A DNA stretch of 64,000 nt from Methylobacterium phyllostachyos (GTDB lineage: Bacteria > Pseudomonadota > Alphaproteobacteria > Rhizobiales > Beijerinckiaceae). Every line of letters begins with the position of its first letter. The stretch's first letter is position 1. The position numbers and the translations under genes are program-made. Below, one piece after another: positions 24,403-35,903 of the stretch. The notes below the pieces were generated by a model. That model was not told the origin of the DNA. It ran no database searches and worked only from the letters and a program-made list of their open reading frames with translations. Location: positions 1 through 64,000 of the forward strand of contig NZ_FNHS01000013.1 of the NCBI RefSeq assembly GCF_900103445.1. The letters are read 5' to 3'.

Positions 24403-25260
24403 ATGGAGCTTGATGGGGCGAGGACACCCGCTCGGGTCGTAATCGCGGATTGCGACGCTGGCCGCCGCGCGGAGCTTTCTGAAGTCGTCCGGCGCTTCGA
24501 CCCTGCGGCCGTGATCGATCATGCGACCTCCGGACAGGCCCTATGCGACATCCTGCTCCGGCACCGCCCCACCCTGGCCTTCGTCGGTCTCCAACTGGAA
24601 GATCTGAGCGGACCCGAGGCGGTCGCGGTGGCCCGGCGGGCGAGCGCGGAACCGCCGTGCCTCGTCCTGGTCGCCCACAGGGTGCTGGCGCACTGGCAGG
24701 AGATCGCCACGAGCCTCGGCGCCTACGAGGTGCTGAAGACGCCCCTGGACCCGAGCCATATCGAGCAACTGCTCCACGCCGACGCCCGCCGCCGGGCCCC
24801 GACCCGCGCACTCCTTGCCTGCTCGTCCCCGGCCGGACGGGCGGCCATCAGCCGCGTCGTGGCGCGGAGCGGCTTCACGATCGAGCTCGACGAGACCGAT
24901 GACGGCCGCCACGCCCTCAAGCAGCTGAAGCACGCAGCCTACGATTTCGCGTTCATCGACGTGAAGCTCGCCGGCATCGATGGGCTCGAACTCGCCTGCC
25001 AGATCCAGCCCCTGGGGCTGGCCACCCGGATCACCCTCCTGACGACTGCCGATCTGGAACCGGTCGCCCAGGCGGGCCGCTATTTCGGCGTCGACGCGGT
25101 GCTGCGGATGCCGTTCTACGCCCGCGATATCGACCTCGCCCTGCACAACGCGCTGGGCCTGCGCCGGCCGTATCTCCTGAACGCCCTCACCGCTCCGCCC
25201 GCGCCGAGCGCGCTGCTGCGGATTGCGGACCTGCCGAACGCGCGGCGCAAGATCGCCTGA
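24403..25260 (+). CDS. Double-receiver response-regulator-like protein with complementary losses
   Basis: 285 residues, two receiver-like domains (about 10-130 and 134-255), no output domain. Domain 1 keeps the early acidic residue (VIADCD, Asp16) and the conserved Lys112 (LKTP), but Gly62 stands where the phosphorylated Asp should be ('LAFVGLQLEDLSG'). Domain 2 has Asp186 in the normal place ('FAFIDVKLAGIDGLEL'), but lacks the early acidic pair and has Met236 where Lys is expected ('RMPFYARD'). The pair may act as a phospho-independent adaptor, or domain 2 may be phosphorylated weakly. The C-terminal 30 residues are unassigned. No histidine kinase is adjacent. ATG 24403 is the start. Confidence 0.75.
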   Translation: MELDGARTPARVVIADCDAGRRAELSEVVRRFDPAAVIDHATSGQALCDILLRHRPTLAFVGLQLEDLSGPEAVAVARRASAEPPCLVLVAHRVLAHWQEIATSLGAYEVLKTPLDPSHIEQLLHADARRRAPTRALLACSSPAGRAAISRVVARSGFTIELDETDDGRHALKQLKHAAYDFAFIDVKLAGIDGLELACQIQPLGLATRITLLTTADLEPVAQAGRYFGVDAVLRMPFYARDIDLALHNALGLRRPYLLNALTAPPAPSALLRIADLPNARRKIA

Positions 25261-25286
25261 TCCTGCGCAAGAATGGACCGAGTCAT

Positions 25287-25391
25287 GGTTTCGAAAGGGC
25301 GAGCCCTTTCGCGGGTCCAGGGCAGAGCCCTGGTGATCGTCTGAGGGCTCTGCCCTGAGAACCCGCCAAAGGGCGAAACCCTTCCGAAACC
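25287..25391. repeat. Long imperfect hairpin repeat between convergent genes
   Basis: About 45 bp at the left (beginning GGTTTCGAAAGGGC) is imperfectly complementary to about 45 bp at the right, ending 25391. The arms share the GGGCAGAGCCC core. It lies between the stop codons of the double-receiver gene and lpd, where it could act as a bidirectional terminator. Its form suggests a dispersed genomic repeat. Confidence 0.65.
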
Positions 25392-25397
25392 CGCTTC

Positions 25398-26801
25398 TTA
25401 GACGTGGATGGCGCGCTTGTTCACCGCGAGCGCGGCTTCCTTCACGGCCTCGGTCAGCGTCGGGTGTGCGTGGCAGGTGCGGGCGATGTCCTCGGACGAG
25501 GCGCCGAACTCCATCGCCACCGCGACCTCGGCGATCAGGTTGCCGGCATCCGCCCCGACGATGTGGACGCCGAGCACCCGGTCGGTCTGGGCATCGGCCA
25601 GCACCTTCACGAACCCGTCCGTGGTGCCGTTCGCCTTGGCGCGGCCATTCGCCGTGAACGGGAATTTGCCGGCGTTGTAGGCGATGCCGTCCTTGGTCAG
25701 CTCCTCCTCGGTCTTGCCCACCGAGGCGACCTCCGGGAAGGTGTAGACCACGTTCGGGATCACGCCGTAATTCACGTGGCCGGACTGGCCGGCCAGCATC
25801 TCGGCCACCGCGACGCCCTCGTCCTCCGCCTTGTGAGCGAGCATCGGGCCGGCGATCACGTCGCCGATGGCGTAGATGCCGGTGACGTTGGTGGCGTAGT
25901 GGGAATCGGTCTGGATCCGGCCCTTGTCGTCCCGCTGGACGCCGACCGTGTCGAGGCCTAGGCCCTCGGTGTAGGGGGTCCGGCCGATGCAGACGAGCAC
26001 CACGTCGGCCTGGAGCGTCTCCGCCTCGCCGCCCGCGGCCGGCTCGACGGTGACGCTGGCGCCGCCCTTCTTGCCGACCTCGACGCCCGTCACCTTGGTG
26101 GACAGCTTGAAGGCGATACCCTGCTTGGTCAGGATCCGCTGGAACTGCTTGCCGACCTCGCCGTCCATGCCGGGCAGCACCCGGTCGAGATACTCGACCA
26201 CCGTCACCTCGGAGCCGAGCCGGCGCCAGACGGAGCCCAGCTCCAGCCCGATCACCCCGGCGCCGATGACGAGGAGCTTCTTCGGCACCCGGTCGAGTTC
26301 GAGGGCGCCGGTGGAGGAGACCACGACCTTCTCGTCGATGGTCACGCCCGGCAGCCGCGCCACGTCCGAGCCGGTGGCGATGACGATGCTCTTGGTCTCC
26401 AGCATCTGGTTGCCGCCATCCTCGGCGATGACCTCGACGCGGCCCGCGCCGGCGATCCGGCCGGTGCCGTGGAAGGTGTCGACCTTGTTCTTCTTGAGCA
26501 GGAACTCGACGCCCTTGGTGTTGCCGGCGACCCCCTCGGCCTTGAAGCTCATCATCTTCTTCAGGTCGAGCTTCGGCGTGCCGACATCGATGCCGAGATC
26601 GGCGAAGTGCTTGTTGGCCTCCTCGAAGGCCTCGGAGGCGTGGAGCAGCGCCTTCGATGGGATGCAGCCGACATTGAGGCAGGTGCCGCCATGGGTGGCG
26701 CGCTTCTCGACCACGGCGGTGCGCAGGCCGAGCTGCGCCGCGCGGATCGCGCAGACATAGCCGCCGGGGCCGGTGCCGATGACGACGAGATCGTAGGACA
26801 T
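25398..26801 (-). CDS. lpd: Dihydrolipoamide dehydrogenase (E3)
   Basis: 467 residues. The FAD-binding GTGPGG is at 9-14. The redox-active disulfide is Cys41/Cys46 in 'GGTCLNVGCIPSKALLH'. The NAD-binding 'LLVIGAGVIGLELGSVW' and the C-terminal His-Glu pair in 'CHAHPTLTEAVKEA' follow. E3 reoxidises dihydrolipoyl groups of 2-oxoglutarate dehydrogenase. It is the last gene of the TCA operon, after sucB and an SDR, so it is probably the E3 for this complex. ATG 26801 is the family start. Confidence 0.97.
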   Translation of the reverse strand: MSYDLVVIGTGPGGYVCAIRAAQLGLRTAVVEKRATHGGTCLNVGCIPSKALLHASEAFEEANKHFADLGIDVGTPKLDLKKMMSFKAEGVAGNTKGVEFLLKKNKVDTFHGTGRIAGAGRVEVIAEDGGNQMLETKSIVIATGSDVARLPGVTIDEKVVVSSTGALELDRVPKKLLVIGAGVIGLELGSVWRRLGSEVTVVEYLDRVLPGMDGEVGKQFQRILTKQGIAFKLSTKVTGVEVGKKGGASVTVEPAAGGEAETLQADVVLVCIGRTPYTEGLGLDTVGVQRDDKGRIQTDSHYATNVTGIYAIGDVIAGPMLAHKAEDEGVAVAEMLAGQSGHVNYGVIPNVVYTFPEVASVGKTEEELTKDGIAYNAGKFPFTANGRAKANGTTDGFVKVLADAQTDRVLGVHIVGADAGNLIAEVAVAMEFGASSEDIARTCHAHPTLTEAVKEAALAVNKRAIHV

Positions 26802-26862
26802 GCAGGTTCGCTTCCGGTCAGTCGTGCCGCGTGTGGGACGGGCAGGGAAAGTCAGGTCGGGA

Positions 26863-27618
26863 TCAGCGGCCGCCGCCGATGTCGAGGATGGCGCCCGTGG
26901 TGTAGGAGGCCTCGTCCGAGAGCAGCCACACGATCGGTGCGGCGACCTCCTCGGCGGTGCCGGCCCGGCCCATCGGGACGCCGGGGCCCAGGCGCTCGAC
27001 CCGGTCCGGTTCGCCGCCGCTGGCGTGGATATCGGTGGCGATGATGCCGGGCGCCACCGCGTTGACGCGGATCCCTTCCCCTGCGACTTCGCGGGCGAGG
27101 CCGATGGTCATGGAATCGATGGCGCCCTTTGAGGCGGCATAATCCACGAACTGGCCGGGGCCGCCGAGGCGCGCCGCCACCGAGGACAGGTTGACGATCG
27201 CGCCCCCGGCCCCGCCGCGCTTGGTGGACATCCGCCGCACCGCCTCGCGGGCGCAGAGGAAGCTGCCGACCACGTTGGTGTTCATCATCCGCTGGAGCCG
27301 GGCGAGGCTCATGTCGGCGACGTCCGACTTCACGTCGACCACGCCGGCATTGTTGACGAGGGCCGCGAGGCGCCCGAGCCCGTCGGCGGCCTGAAACAGG
27401 GCGATCACGTCGGCCTCGCTGCCGACATCGCCCTTCACGGCGAGCGCCGTTCCGCCCTTGGCGGTGATCGCATCAACCACGGCTTGTGCCGCGGCGGCAT
27501 CCGACACGTAGCTCAGGCAGACCGCGTAGCCGCGCTCGGCCAGGAGCAGCGACACCGCGCGGCCGATGCCGCGGCTGCCGCCGGTGATGATGGCGACCCT
27601 GTTCTCAGCGCCCGCCAT
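26863..27618 (-). CDS. SDR-family oxidoreductase in the TCA operon
   Basis: 251 residues, a classical SDR. TGGSRGIG is at residues 12-19, 'NNAGVVD' in the middle, the catalytic 'YAASK' follows a Ser in 'NLSSVAARLGG', and 'NAVAPGIIATD' is near the end. It sits between sucB (7 bp away) and lpd (61 bp away) on the same strand, so it is cotranscribed with the 2-oxoglutarate dehydrogenase genes. Its substrate is unknown. A link to central metabolism is suggested only by the operon. Confidence 0.92.
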   Translation of the reverse strand: MAGAENRVAIITGGSRGIGRAVSLLLAERGYAVCLSYVSDAAAAQAVVDAITAKGGTALAVKGDVGSEADVIALFQAADGLGRLAALVNNAGVVDVKSDVADMSLARLQRMMNTNVVGSFLCAREAVRRMSTKRGGAGGAIVNLSSVAARLGGPGQFVDYAASKGAIDSMTIGLAREVAGEGIRVNAVAPGIIATDIHASGGEPDRVERLGPGVPMGRAGTAEEVAAPIVWLLSDEASYTTGAILDIGGGR

Positions 27619-27625
27619 GACAGCC

Positions 27626-28939
27626 TCAGAGGTCCAGCACGAGCCGCGCCGGATCCTCCAGCGCCTCCTTGACCCGCACCAGGAAGGTCACGGCCTCCTT
27701 ACCGTCGACGATGCGATGATCGTACGACAGGGCGAGGTACATCATCGGCCGCGCCTCGATCTTGCCGGCGCGGACCACAGGGCGCTCCTCGATGCGGTGC
27801 ATGCCCAGGATGCCCGATTGCGGGGCGTTCAGGATCGGCGTCGACATCAGCGAGCCGTAGATGCCGCCGTTGGTGATCGTGAAGGTGCCGCCCTGCATCT
27901 CCTCGATGGAGAGCTTGCCGTCGCGCGCCTTCTTGCCGAAGCCCGCAATGGTCTTCTCGATGCCGGCGATCGACAGGTCGTCGGCGTTGCGCACCACCGG
28001 CACGACGAGGCCCTTATCGGTGCCGACCGCGATGCCGATGTGGTAGTAGTTCTTGTAGACGAGGTCCTGCCCGTCGATCTCGGCGTTGACCGCCGGCACG
28101 TCCTTGAGGGCGCCGATCACCGCCTTGGTGAAGAAGCCCATGAAGCCGAGCTTCGTGCCGTGCTTCTTCTCGAAGATGTCCTTGTACTGGCTGCGCATCG
28201 CCATCACGGCCGACATGTCGACGTCGTTGAACGTCGTCAGCATCGCCGCCGTGTCCTGCGCGTCCTTGAGGCGGCGCGCGATGGTCTGGCGCAGCTTCGT
28301 CATGCGCACGCGCTCCTCGCGCGACGCATCGTCCGGCGCCGAGGGCGCGCGCGGCAGGGTCGGGCGGGCCTCCTTGGCGGGGGCCGCCGACGGGCCCTTG
28401 GCGATGGCGCCGAGCATGTCACCCTTGGTGACGCGGCCATCCTTGCCGGAGCCGTTCACGCCCGACGGATCGACACCGGATTCGCGGGCGAGCTTGGCCA
28501 CCGCCGGGCCGTTGTCGCCGGCCGGGCGCTGCTGCGCCGCCGGAGCCGCGGCGGCGCCGTGGTTGCCGTAACCGGCGGAGGATTCCTGGGCCGGCGCCTC
28601 GGCCTTGGCGGGGGAAGCGGCCTTCGGGGCCTCGCTCCGGCTCTCGGCCTTGGTCTCAGCCGCCTTCGGAGCCGCCTTCTTGGCCGGCGCAGCGCCCGCC
28701 CCGGCCTCGACGATCGAGCCGAGGAGGGCGCCGGGCTCCACGGTCTCGCCGTCCTTCACGAGGATCTCGCCGAGCTGGCCGGCCGCCGGGGCGTTGACCT
28801 CCAGGGTGACCTTGTCGGTCTCGAGCTCGACGATCGGCTCGTCGGCCGCAACGATGTCGCCGGGCTTCTTGAACCAGCGGCCGATGGTGGCCTCGCTGAC
28901 GGATTCGCCGAGCGTGGGGACGAGGATGTCGGTAGCCAT
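27626..28939 (-). CDS. sucB: 2-oxoglutarate dehydrogenase E2, dihydrolipoamide succinyltransferase
   Basis: 437 residues. The N-terminal lipoyl domain has the lipoylated Lys in 'ELETDKVTLEVNAP'. An Ala/Pro/Lys-rich linker (about 80-115) follows, then the peripheral-subunit-binding domain ('VAKLARESGVDPSGVNGSG' near 145-180), and the catalytic domain ending in 'ALSYDHRIVDGKEAVTFL' with the catalytic His and Asp. It transfers the succinyl group from lipoate to CoA. It is between sucA and the SDR in the TCA operon. ATG 28939. Confidence 0.97.
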   Translation of the reverse strand: MATDILVPTLGESVSEATIGRWFKKPGDIVAADEPIVELETDKVTLEVNAPAAGQLGEILVKDGETVEPGALLGSIVEAGAGAAPAKKAAPKAAETKAESRSEAPKAASPAKAEAPAQESSAGYGNHGAAAAPAAQQRPAGDNGPAVAKLARESGVDPSGVNGSGKDGRVTKGDMLGAIAKGPSAAPAKEARPTLPRAPSAPDDASREERVRMTKLRQTIARRLKDAQDTAAMLTTFNDVDMSAVMAMRSQYKDIFEKKHGTKLGFMGFFTKAVIGALKDVPAVNAEIDGQDLVYKNYYHIGIAVGTDKGLVVPVVRNADDLSIAGIEKTIAGFGKKARDGKLSIEEMQGGTFTITNGGIYGSLMSTPILNAPQSGILGMHRIEERPVVRAGKIEARPMMYLALSYDHRIVDGKEAVTFLVRVKEALEDPARLVLDL

Positions 28940-29033
28940 AGGTCTCGCACTTCCGGATCGGTTGGGCCGTGCCGGACGGCCTGGAATTTAGCGGCGGCGG
29001 CCCGGTCGGGTCGCCGCCATGTCTCGAAAAGAA

Positions 29034-32024
<2,991 letters not shown>

Positions 32025-32101
32025 GGTGCGTCCATCCTGTCGCGCGGGCAGGAGCCCTGCCCTACAGGCTCTCCGTCAGCGCGGCGGATCGCCCTCAAAC
32101 C

Positions 32102-32139
32102 GAGACGGGGCGGGTAAACCGCCCCGCTAGAAACGTCTC
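32102..32139 (-). repeat. Nested hairpin in the sucD-sucA gap
   Basis: An inner perfect 7-bp stem (GGGGCGG 32107-32113 with 32119-32125) sits inside an outer GAGACG/CGTCTC pairing (32102-32107 with 32134-32139). It is the first of two adjacent hairpins between sucD and sucA and may mark an mRNA processing or stabilising site. Confidence 0.55.
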
Positions 32140-32142
32140 TGC

Positions 32143-32184
32143 ACGCCCGATATGGGCGTTGCGGCCCTGCGATGGCCGCAACGC
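32143..32184 (-). repeat. Second hairpin in the sucD-sucA gap, with a competing fold
   Basis: A perfect 11-bp stem (GCGTTGCGGCC 32156-32166 with 32174-32184) with a 7-nt loop. The ACGCCC/GGGCGT pairing at 32143-32148 and 32154-32159 overlaps it and could compete, so two mutually exclusive folds are possible. The rest of 32025-32296 holds no gene. Confidence 0.5.
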
Positions 32185-32296
32185 AGGCGCGCGGGGTGTT
32201 CGAGCACCAGGCCGGAAACCAGAACCGATCCGATGCTCGAACCTTCGATGGGCATCCTCTTGTCCGAAAGCCGGAGGCCGCCCTTCGGAATGATGC

Positions 32297-33181
32297 TCAG
32301 CCCTTCAGCACGTCGACGAGCGTCGAGCCCAGCCGGGCCGGCGACGGCGACACGCGGATGCCCGCAGCCTCCATGGCGGCGATCTTGTCCTCGGCGCCGC
32401 CCTTGCCGCCCGAGATGATCGCGCCCGCATGGCCCATGCGGCGGCCCGGAGGCGCCGTGCGGCCGGCGATGAAGCCGACCATCGGCTTCTTGCGCCCGCG
32501 CTTGGCCTCGTCCTTCAGGAACTGCGCGGCCTCCTCCTCGGCCGAGCCGCCGATCTCGCCGATCATCACGATCGACTCGGTCTTCGGGTCGGCCAGGAAC
32601 AGTTCCAGCACGTCGATGAACTCGGTGCCCTTCACCGGGTCGCCGCCAATGCCCACCGCCGTGGTCTGGCCGAGGCCGGCATTGGAGGTCTGGAACACCG
32701 CCTCGTAGGTCAGCGTGCCCGAGCGGGACACGATGCCGACGGAGCCCGGCCGGAAGATGTTGGCCGGCATGATGCCGATCTTCGACTCGCCCGCCGTGAC
32801 GATGCCGGGGCAGTTCGGCCCGACGAGGCGCGACTTCGAGCCCGTCAGCGCCCGCTTCACCCGCACCATGTCGAGCACCGGGATGCCCTCCGTGATGCAG
32901 ACGATCAGCGGCACCTCGGCGGCGATCGCCTCGCAGATCGCATCTGCCGCGCCGGGCGGCGGCACGTAGACCACGGAGGCCTCGGCGCCCGTGGCCTCGC
33001 GGGCCTCTGCCACCGTGTCGAAGACCGGCAGGCCGAGATGGGTCGAGCCGCCCTTACCGGGGCTCGTGCCGCCGACCATCTTGGTGCCGTAGGCAATCGC
33101 CTGCTCGGAGTGGAAGGTCCCGTTCTTGCCGGTGAAACCCTGGCAGATGACCTTGGTGTTGGCGTCGATCATCACCGACAT
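32297..33181 (-). CDS. sucD: Succinyl-CoA synthetase alpha subunit
   Basis: 294 residues from ATG 33181 (MSVMIDANTKVICQG); the longer upstream frame is not typical. The CoA-binding domain ('QGFTGKNGTFHSEQAIAYGTKMVGG', 'VYVPPPGAADAICEAI') is followed by the ligase domain with the phosphohistidine near the C-terminus ('RRMGHAGAIISGGKG', His in GHAGA). The alpha and beta subunits convert succinyl-CoA to succinate with ATP or GTP formation. It follows sucC by 2 bp. Confidence 0.97.
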   Translation of the reverse strand: MSVMIDANTKVICQGFTGKNGTFHSEQAIAYGTKMVGGTSPGKGGSTHLGLPVFDTVAEAREATGAEASVVYVPPPGAADAICEAIAAEVPLIVCITEGIPVLDMVRVKRALTGSKSRLVGPNCPGIVTAGESKIGIMPANIFRPGSVGIVSRSGTLTYEAVFQTSNAGLGQTTAVGIGGDPVKGTEFIDVLELFLADPKTESIVMIGEIGGSAEEEAAQFLKDEAKRGRKKPMVGFIAGRTAPPGRRMGHAGAIISGGKGGAEDKIAAMEAAGIRVSPSPARLGSTLVDVLKG

Positions 33182-33183
33182 GA

Positions 33184-34380
33184 TCAGGCTCCCTTCACGG
33201 CGGCGACGATCTTCTGGGCGGCGTCGTCGAGGTCGTCCGCCGGGATGACGTTGAGGCCGGAATTGCGGATGATGGCCTTGCCCTGCTCGACGTTGGTGCC
33301 TTCGAGGCGCACCACCAGCGGCACCTGCAGGCCCACCGCCTTGACGGCGGCGATCACGCCGTTGGCGATCACGTCGCACTTCATGATCCCGCCGAAGATG
33401 TTGACGAGGATCCCCTTCACGTTCGGATCGGCGGTGATGATCTTGAACGCCGCCGTCACCTTCTCCTCCGAGGCGCCGCCGCCGACATCGAGGAAGTTCG
33501 CCGGCTCCTCGCCGTAGAGCTTGATGATGTCGAGGGTCGCCATGGCGAGGCCGGCGCCGTTGACCATGCAGCCGATCGTGCCATCGAGCGCGATGTAGGC
33601 GAGGTCGTACTTCGACGCCTCGATCTCCTTAGCGTCCTCCTCGGTCTCATCGCGCAGCGCGACGATGTTGGGGTGCCGGTAGAGGGCGTTCGAATCGAAG
33701 GCCATCTTGGCATCGAGGCACTTGAGATGCCCGTCGGCGGTCAGCACCAGCGGATTAATCTCCAGCAGGCTCATGTCCTTGGACACGAAGGCCGCGTAGA
33801 GCTTTTCCGTCAGCGAAGCCGCTTCCTTGGCCTGATTGCCCGTGAGGCCCAGCGCCTTGGCGACCGCGCGGCCGTGATGGGGCATGACACCCGTGGCCGG
33901 ATCGACCGCGATCGTGTGGATCTTCTCGGGCGTGTCGTGCGCGACCGCCTCGATGTCCATGCCGCCCTCGGTGGAGACCACGAAGGCGACGCCGCCGGTG
34001 GTGCGGTCGACCAGCATCGAGAGGTAGAACTCTTCCGCGATCTGGGCGCCTTCCTCGATGTAGAGGCGATTGACCTGCTTGCCGGCCGGGCCGGTCTGGA
34101 TCGTCACCAGGGTCTGGCCGAGCATCTCCCCGGCGAACTGCTTCACCTCGTCGATCGACTTGGTGACGCGCACGCCGCCCTTGGCGCCTTCAGGCGCACC
34201 CTTGAAGGTGCCCTTGCCGCGGCCGCCCGCATGAATCTGGCTCTTCACGACCCAGACCGGGCCGCCGAGCTCCTTGGCGGCGGCCTCGGCCTCCGACGGG
34301 TTGAAGATCGCCACGCCGCGGGAGACGGGCAGGCCGAACTCCTTCAGCACGGCCTTGGCCTGGTATTCGTGGATATTCAT
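33184..34380 (-). CDS. sucC: Succinyl-CoA synthetase beta subunit
   Basis: 398 residues. The ATP-grasp N-terminus 'MNIHEYQAKAVLKEFGLPV', 'VWVVKSQIHAGGRGKGTFK', 'LLEINPLVLTADG' and the C-terminal 'DVGGGASEEKVTAAFKII' and 'GILVNIFGGIMKCDVIANG' are typical. It pairs with SucD. It precedes sucD by 2 bp and follows mdh in the operon across a 113-bp gap that contains an inverted repeat. ATG 34380, with a GAGG site upstream. Confidence 0.97.
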   Translation of the reverse strand: MNIHEYQAKAVLKEFGLPVSRGVAIFNPSEAEAAAKELGGPVWVVKSQIHAGGRGKGTFKGAPEGAKGGVRVTKSIDEVKQFAGEMLGQTLVTIQTGPAGKQVNRLYIEEGAQIAEEFYLSMLVDRTTGGVAFVVSTEGGMDIEAVAHDTPEKIHTIAVDPATGVMPHHGRAVAKALGLTGNQAKEAASLTEKLYAAFVSKDMSLLEINPLVLTADGHLKCLDAKMAFDSNALYRHPNIVALRDETEEDAKEIEASKYDLAYIALDGTIGCMVNGAGLAMATLDIIKLYGEEPANFLDVGGGASEEKVTAAFKIITADPNVKGILVNIFGGIMKCDVIANGVIAAVKAVGLQVPLVVRLEGTNVEQGKAIIRNSGLNVIPADDLDDAAQKIVAAVKGA

Positions 34381-34399
34381 CGGGGCCTCGTAGGGAGGA

Positions 34400-34486
34400 G
34401 CGAATAGGGGTTAGCAAGTAGCGAGCAGGTTTGATGGCGCGGGCGTCGGAGGCCGCCCTATTCGCTACTTCCCACTCGCTATTCGC
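34400..34486. repeat. Inverted repeat between mdh and sucC
   Basis: GCGAATAG...AAGTAGCGAG (34400-34425) is partly complementary to CTATTCGCTACTT...CTATTCGC (34458-34486). Both arms carry TAGCGA/GCGAATAG-type words. It fills most of the gap inside the operon. It may be a dispersed repeat or an mRNA-level signal. Confidence 0.5.
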
Positions 34487-34493
34487 CTATAAC

Positions 34494-35456
34494 TTACGCC
34501 AGCGAAGCGTCGACGCCCTTGCAGGCCTCAATCAGGCCCGTCACCGAGGCGACCGACTTGTCGAACATCGCCTTCTCGGCGTCGTCGAAGGTTACCTCCA
34601 GGACGCGCTCCACGCCGTTCGCGCCGATCACGATCGGCACGCCGATGAACATGCCCTTCACGCCGTACTGGCCGTCGAGGTAGGCGGCGCAGGGCAGGAC
34701 CCGCTTCTTGTCCCGCAGGTAGCTCTCCGCCATCGCGATGGCCGACGCCGCGGGCGCGTAGAAGGCCGAGCCGGTCTTGAGCAGGTTGACGATCTCGCCG
34801 CCGCCCTTGCGGGTGCGGTCGACCATGGCGTCGAGCTTCTCCTGGGTGGTCCAGCCGAGCTTGACGAGGTCGGTCAGCGGCACGCCCGCGACCGTGGAGT
34901 AGCGGGTCAGCGGCACCATGTCGTCACCGTGGCCGCCGAGCACGAAGGCGGTGACGTCCTCGACGGAGACCTTGAATTCTTCCGCGAGGAAGTGGCGGAA
35001 GCGGGCCGAGTCGAGCACGCCCGCCATGCCGACGATCTTGTTGGTCGGCAGGCCCGAAAACTTCTGCAGCGCCCACACCATCGCGTCGAGCGGGTTGGTG
35101 ATGCAGATCACGAAGGCGTCCGGCGCGTAGGTCTTGATGCCCTCGCCCACCGCCTGCATGACCTTCAGGTTGATGCCGATCAGGTCGTCGCGGCTCATGC
35201 CGGGCTTTCGCGGCACGCCGGCGGTAACGATCACCACGTCGGCGCCCTTGATGGCGCTGTAGTCGCTCGCACCCGCATAGGTTGCGTCAAAACCCTCGAC
35301 CGGGGCGGCCTCGGCGATGTCGAGCGCCTTGCCCTGCGGTACGCCGTCGACGATGTCGAACAGCACCACGTCCCCGAGATCCTTGAGGCCGGCCAGAAGA
35401 GCCAGGGTGCCGCCGATCTGGCCGGCACCGATGAGGGCGATCTTGTTGCGCGCCAT
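34494..35456 (-). CDS. mdh: Malate dehydrogenase
   Basis: 320 residues, the usual alphaproteobacterial length, from ATG 35456 (MARNKIALIGAGQIGG, the dinucleotide-binding GxGxxG). The substrate Arg segment 'VTAGVPRKPGMSRDDL' and the catalytic His in 'FVLGGHGDDMVPL' are visible. It oxidises malate to oxaloacetate. It is the first gene of the TCA operon, and the 447-bp region upstream should carry the operon promoter. Confidence 0.97.
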   Translation of the reverse strand: MARNKIALIGAGQIGGTLALLAGLKDLGDVVLFDIVDGVPQGKALDIAEAAPVEGFDATYAGASDYSAIKGADVVIVTAGVPRKPGMSRDDLIGINLKVMQAVGEGIKTYAPDAFVICITNPLDAMVWALQKFSGLPTNKIVGMAGVLDSARFRHFLAEEFKVSVEDVTAFVLGGHGDDMVPLTRYSTVAGVPLTDLVKLGWTTQEKLDAMVDRTRKGGGEIVNLLKTGSAFYAPAASAIAMAESYLRDKKRVLPCAAYLDGQYGVKGMFIGVPIVIGANGVERVLEVTFDDAEKAMFDKSVASVTGLIEACKGVDASLA

Positions 35457-35903
35457 GTCGGATTCGTCTCCGCTGCGTTCGACGTCGAAGGTTTTCCAGC
35501 GTGGCCGGTGCCCCTCACCCGGGCGGGTTCGGGACCGGATTCGCCGCTCAAAAATCTGCGCGGCTGTGTGGCCGAAAAGCACCGCCGCTTCAACCCGATG
35601 CGGGGCCGGCCATTGCCTCTGCGCGCTGTGTCGATAGCCGGGACAGCGCCGAACACGGCTGAAGAAATCTCAGCACCGCGAAGGTTTTAGATGCAGTGCA
35701 CGCGTGCTGGGAAACACGGCGCCGCCTGGATGACAGATCTGCAAAGCTGTCATTTCGAGCTGCCTGGCCAGCTCCGGGCCGAGCCAGGGCATCGCTGCGG
35801 ATGCCCAAGGTGTCTCTGTCATGATGATGCCGCGACCAGAAACGCCGAAGGCCCGGATGCGAGATCCGGGCCTTCATGGCGTCTTCCCAGTCTTAGGCCG
35901 GCA
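35457..35903. other. Intergenic region upstream of the TCA operon
   Basis: A 447-bp gap between divergently ordered signals of mdh and the end of the TetR-type gene. It should contain the mdh promoter, but I could not assign -35/-10 boxes. A perfect 12-bp inverted repeat (GAAGGCCCGGAT 35847-35858 with 35864-35875) lies at its right end, just past the TetR-type gene's stop codon. No coding frame is convincing. Confidence 0.5.
35847..35875 (-). terminator. Perfect hairpin after the TetR-type gene
   Basis: A 12-bp perfect stem (35847-35858 and 35864-35875) with a 5-nt loop, about 30 bp beyond the TetR-type stop codon. No U-tract follows, so a Rho-independent mechanism is doubtful. Confidence 0.45.
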
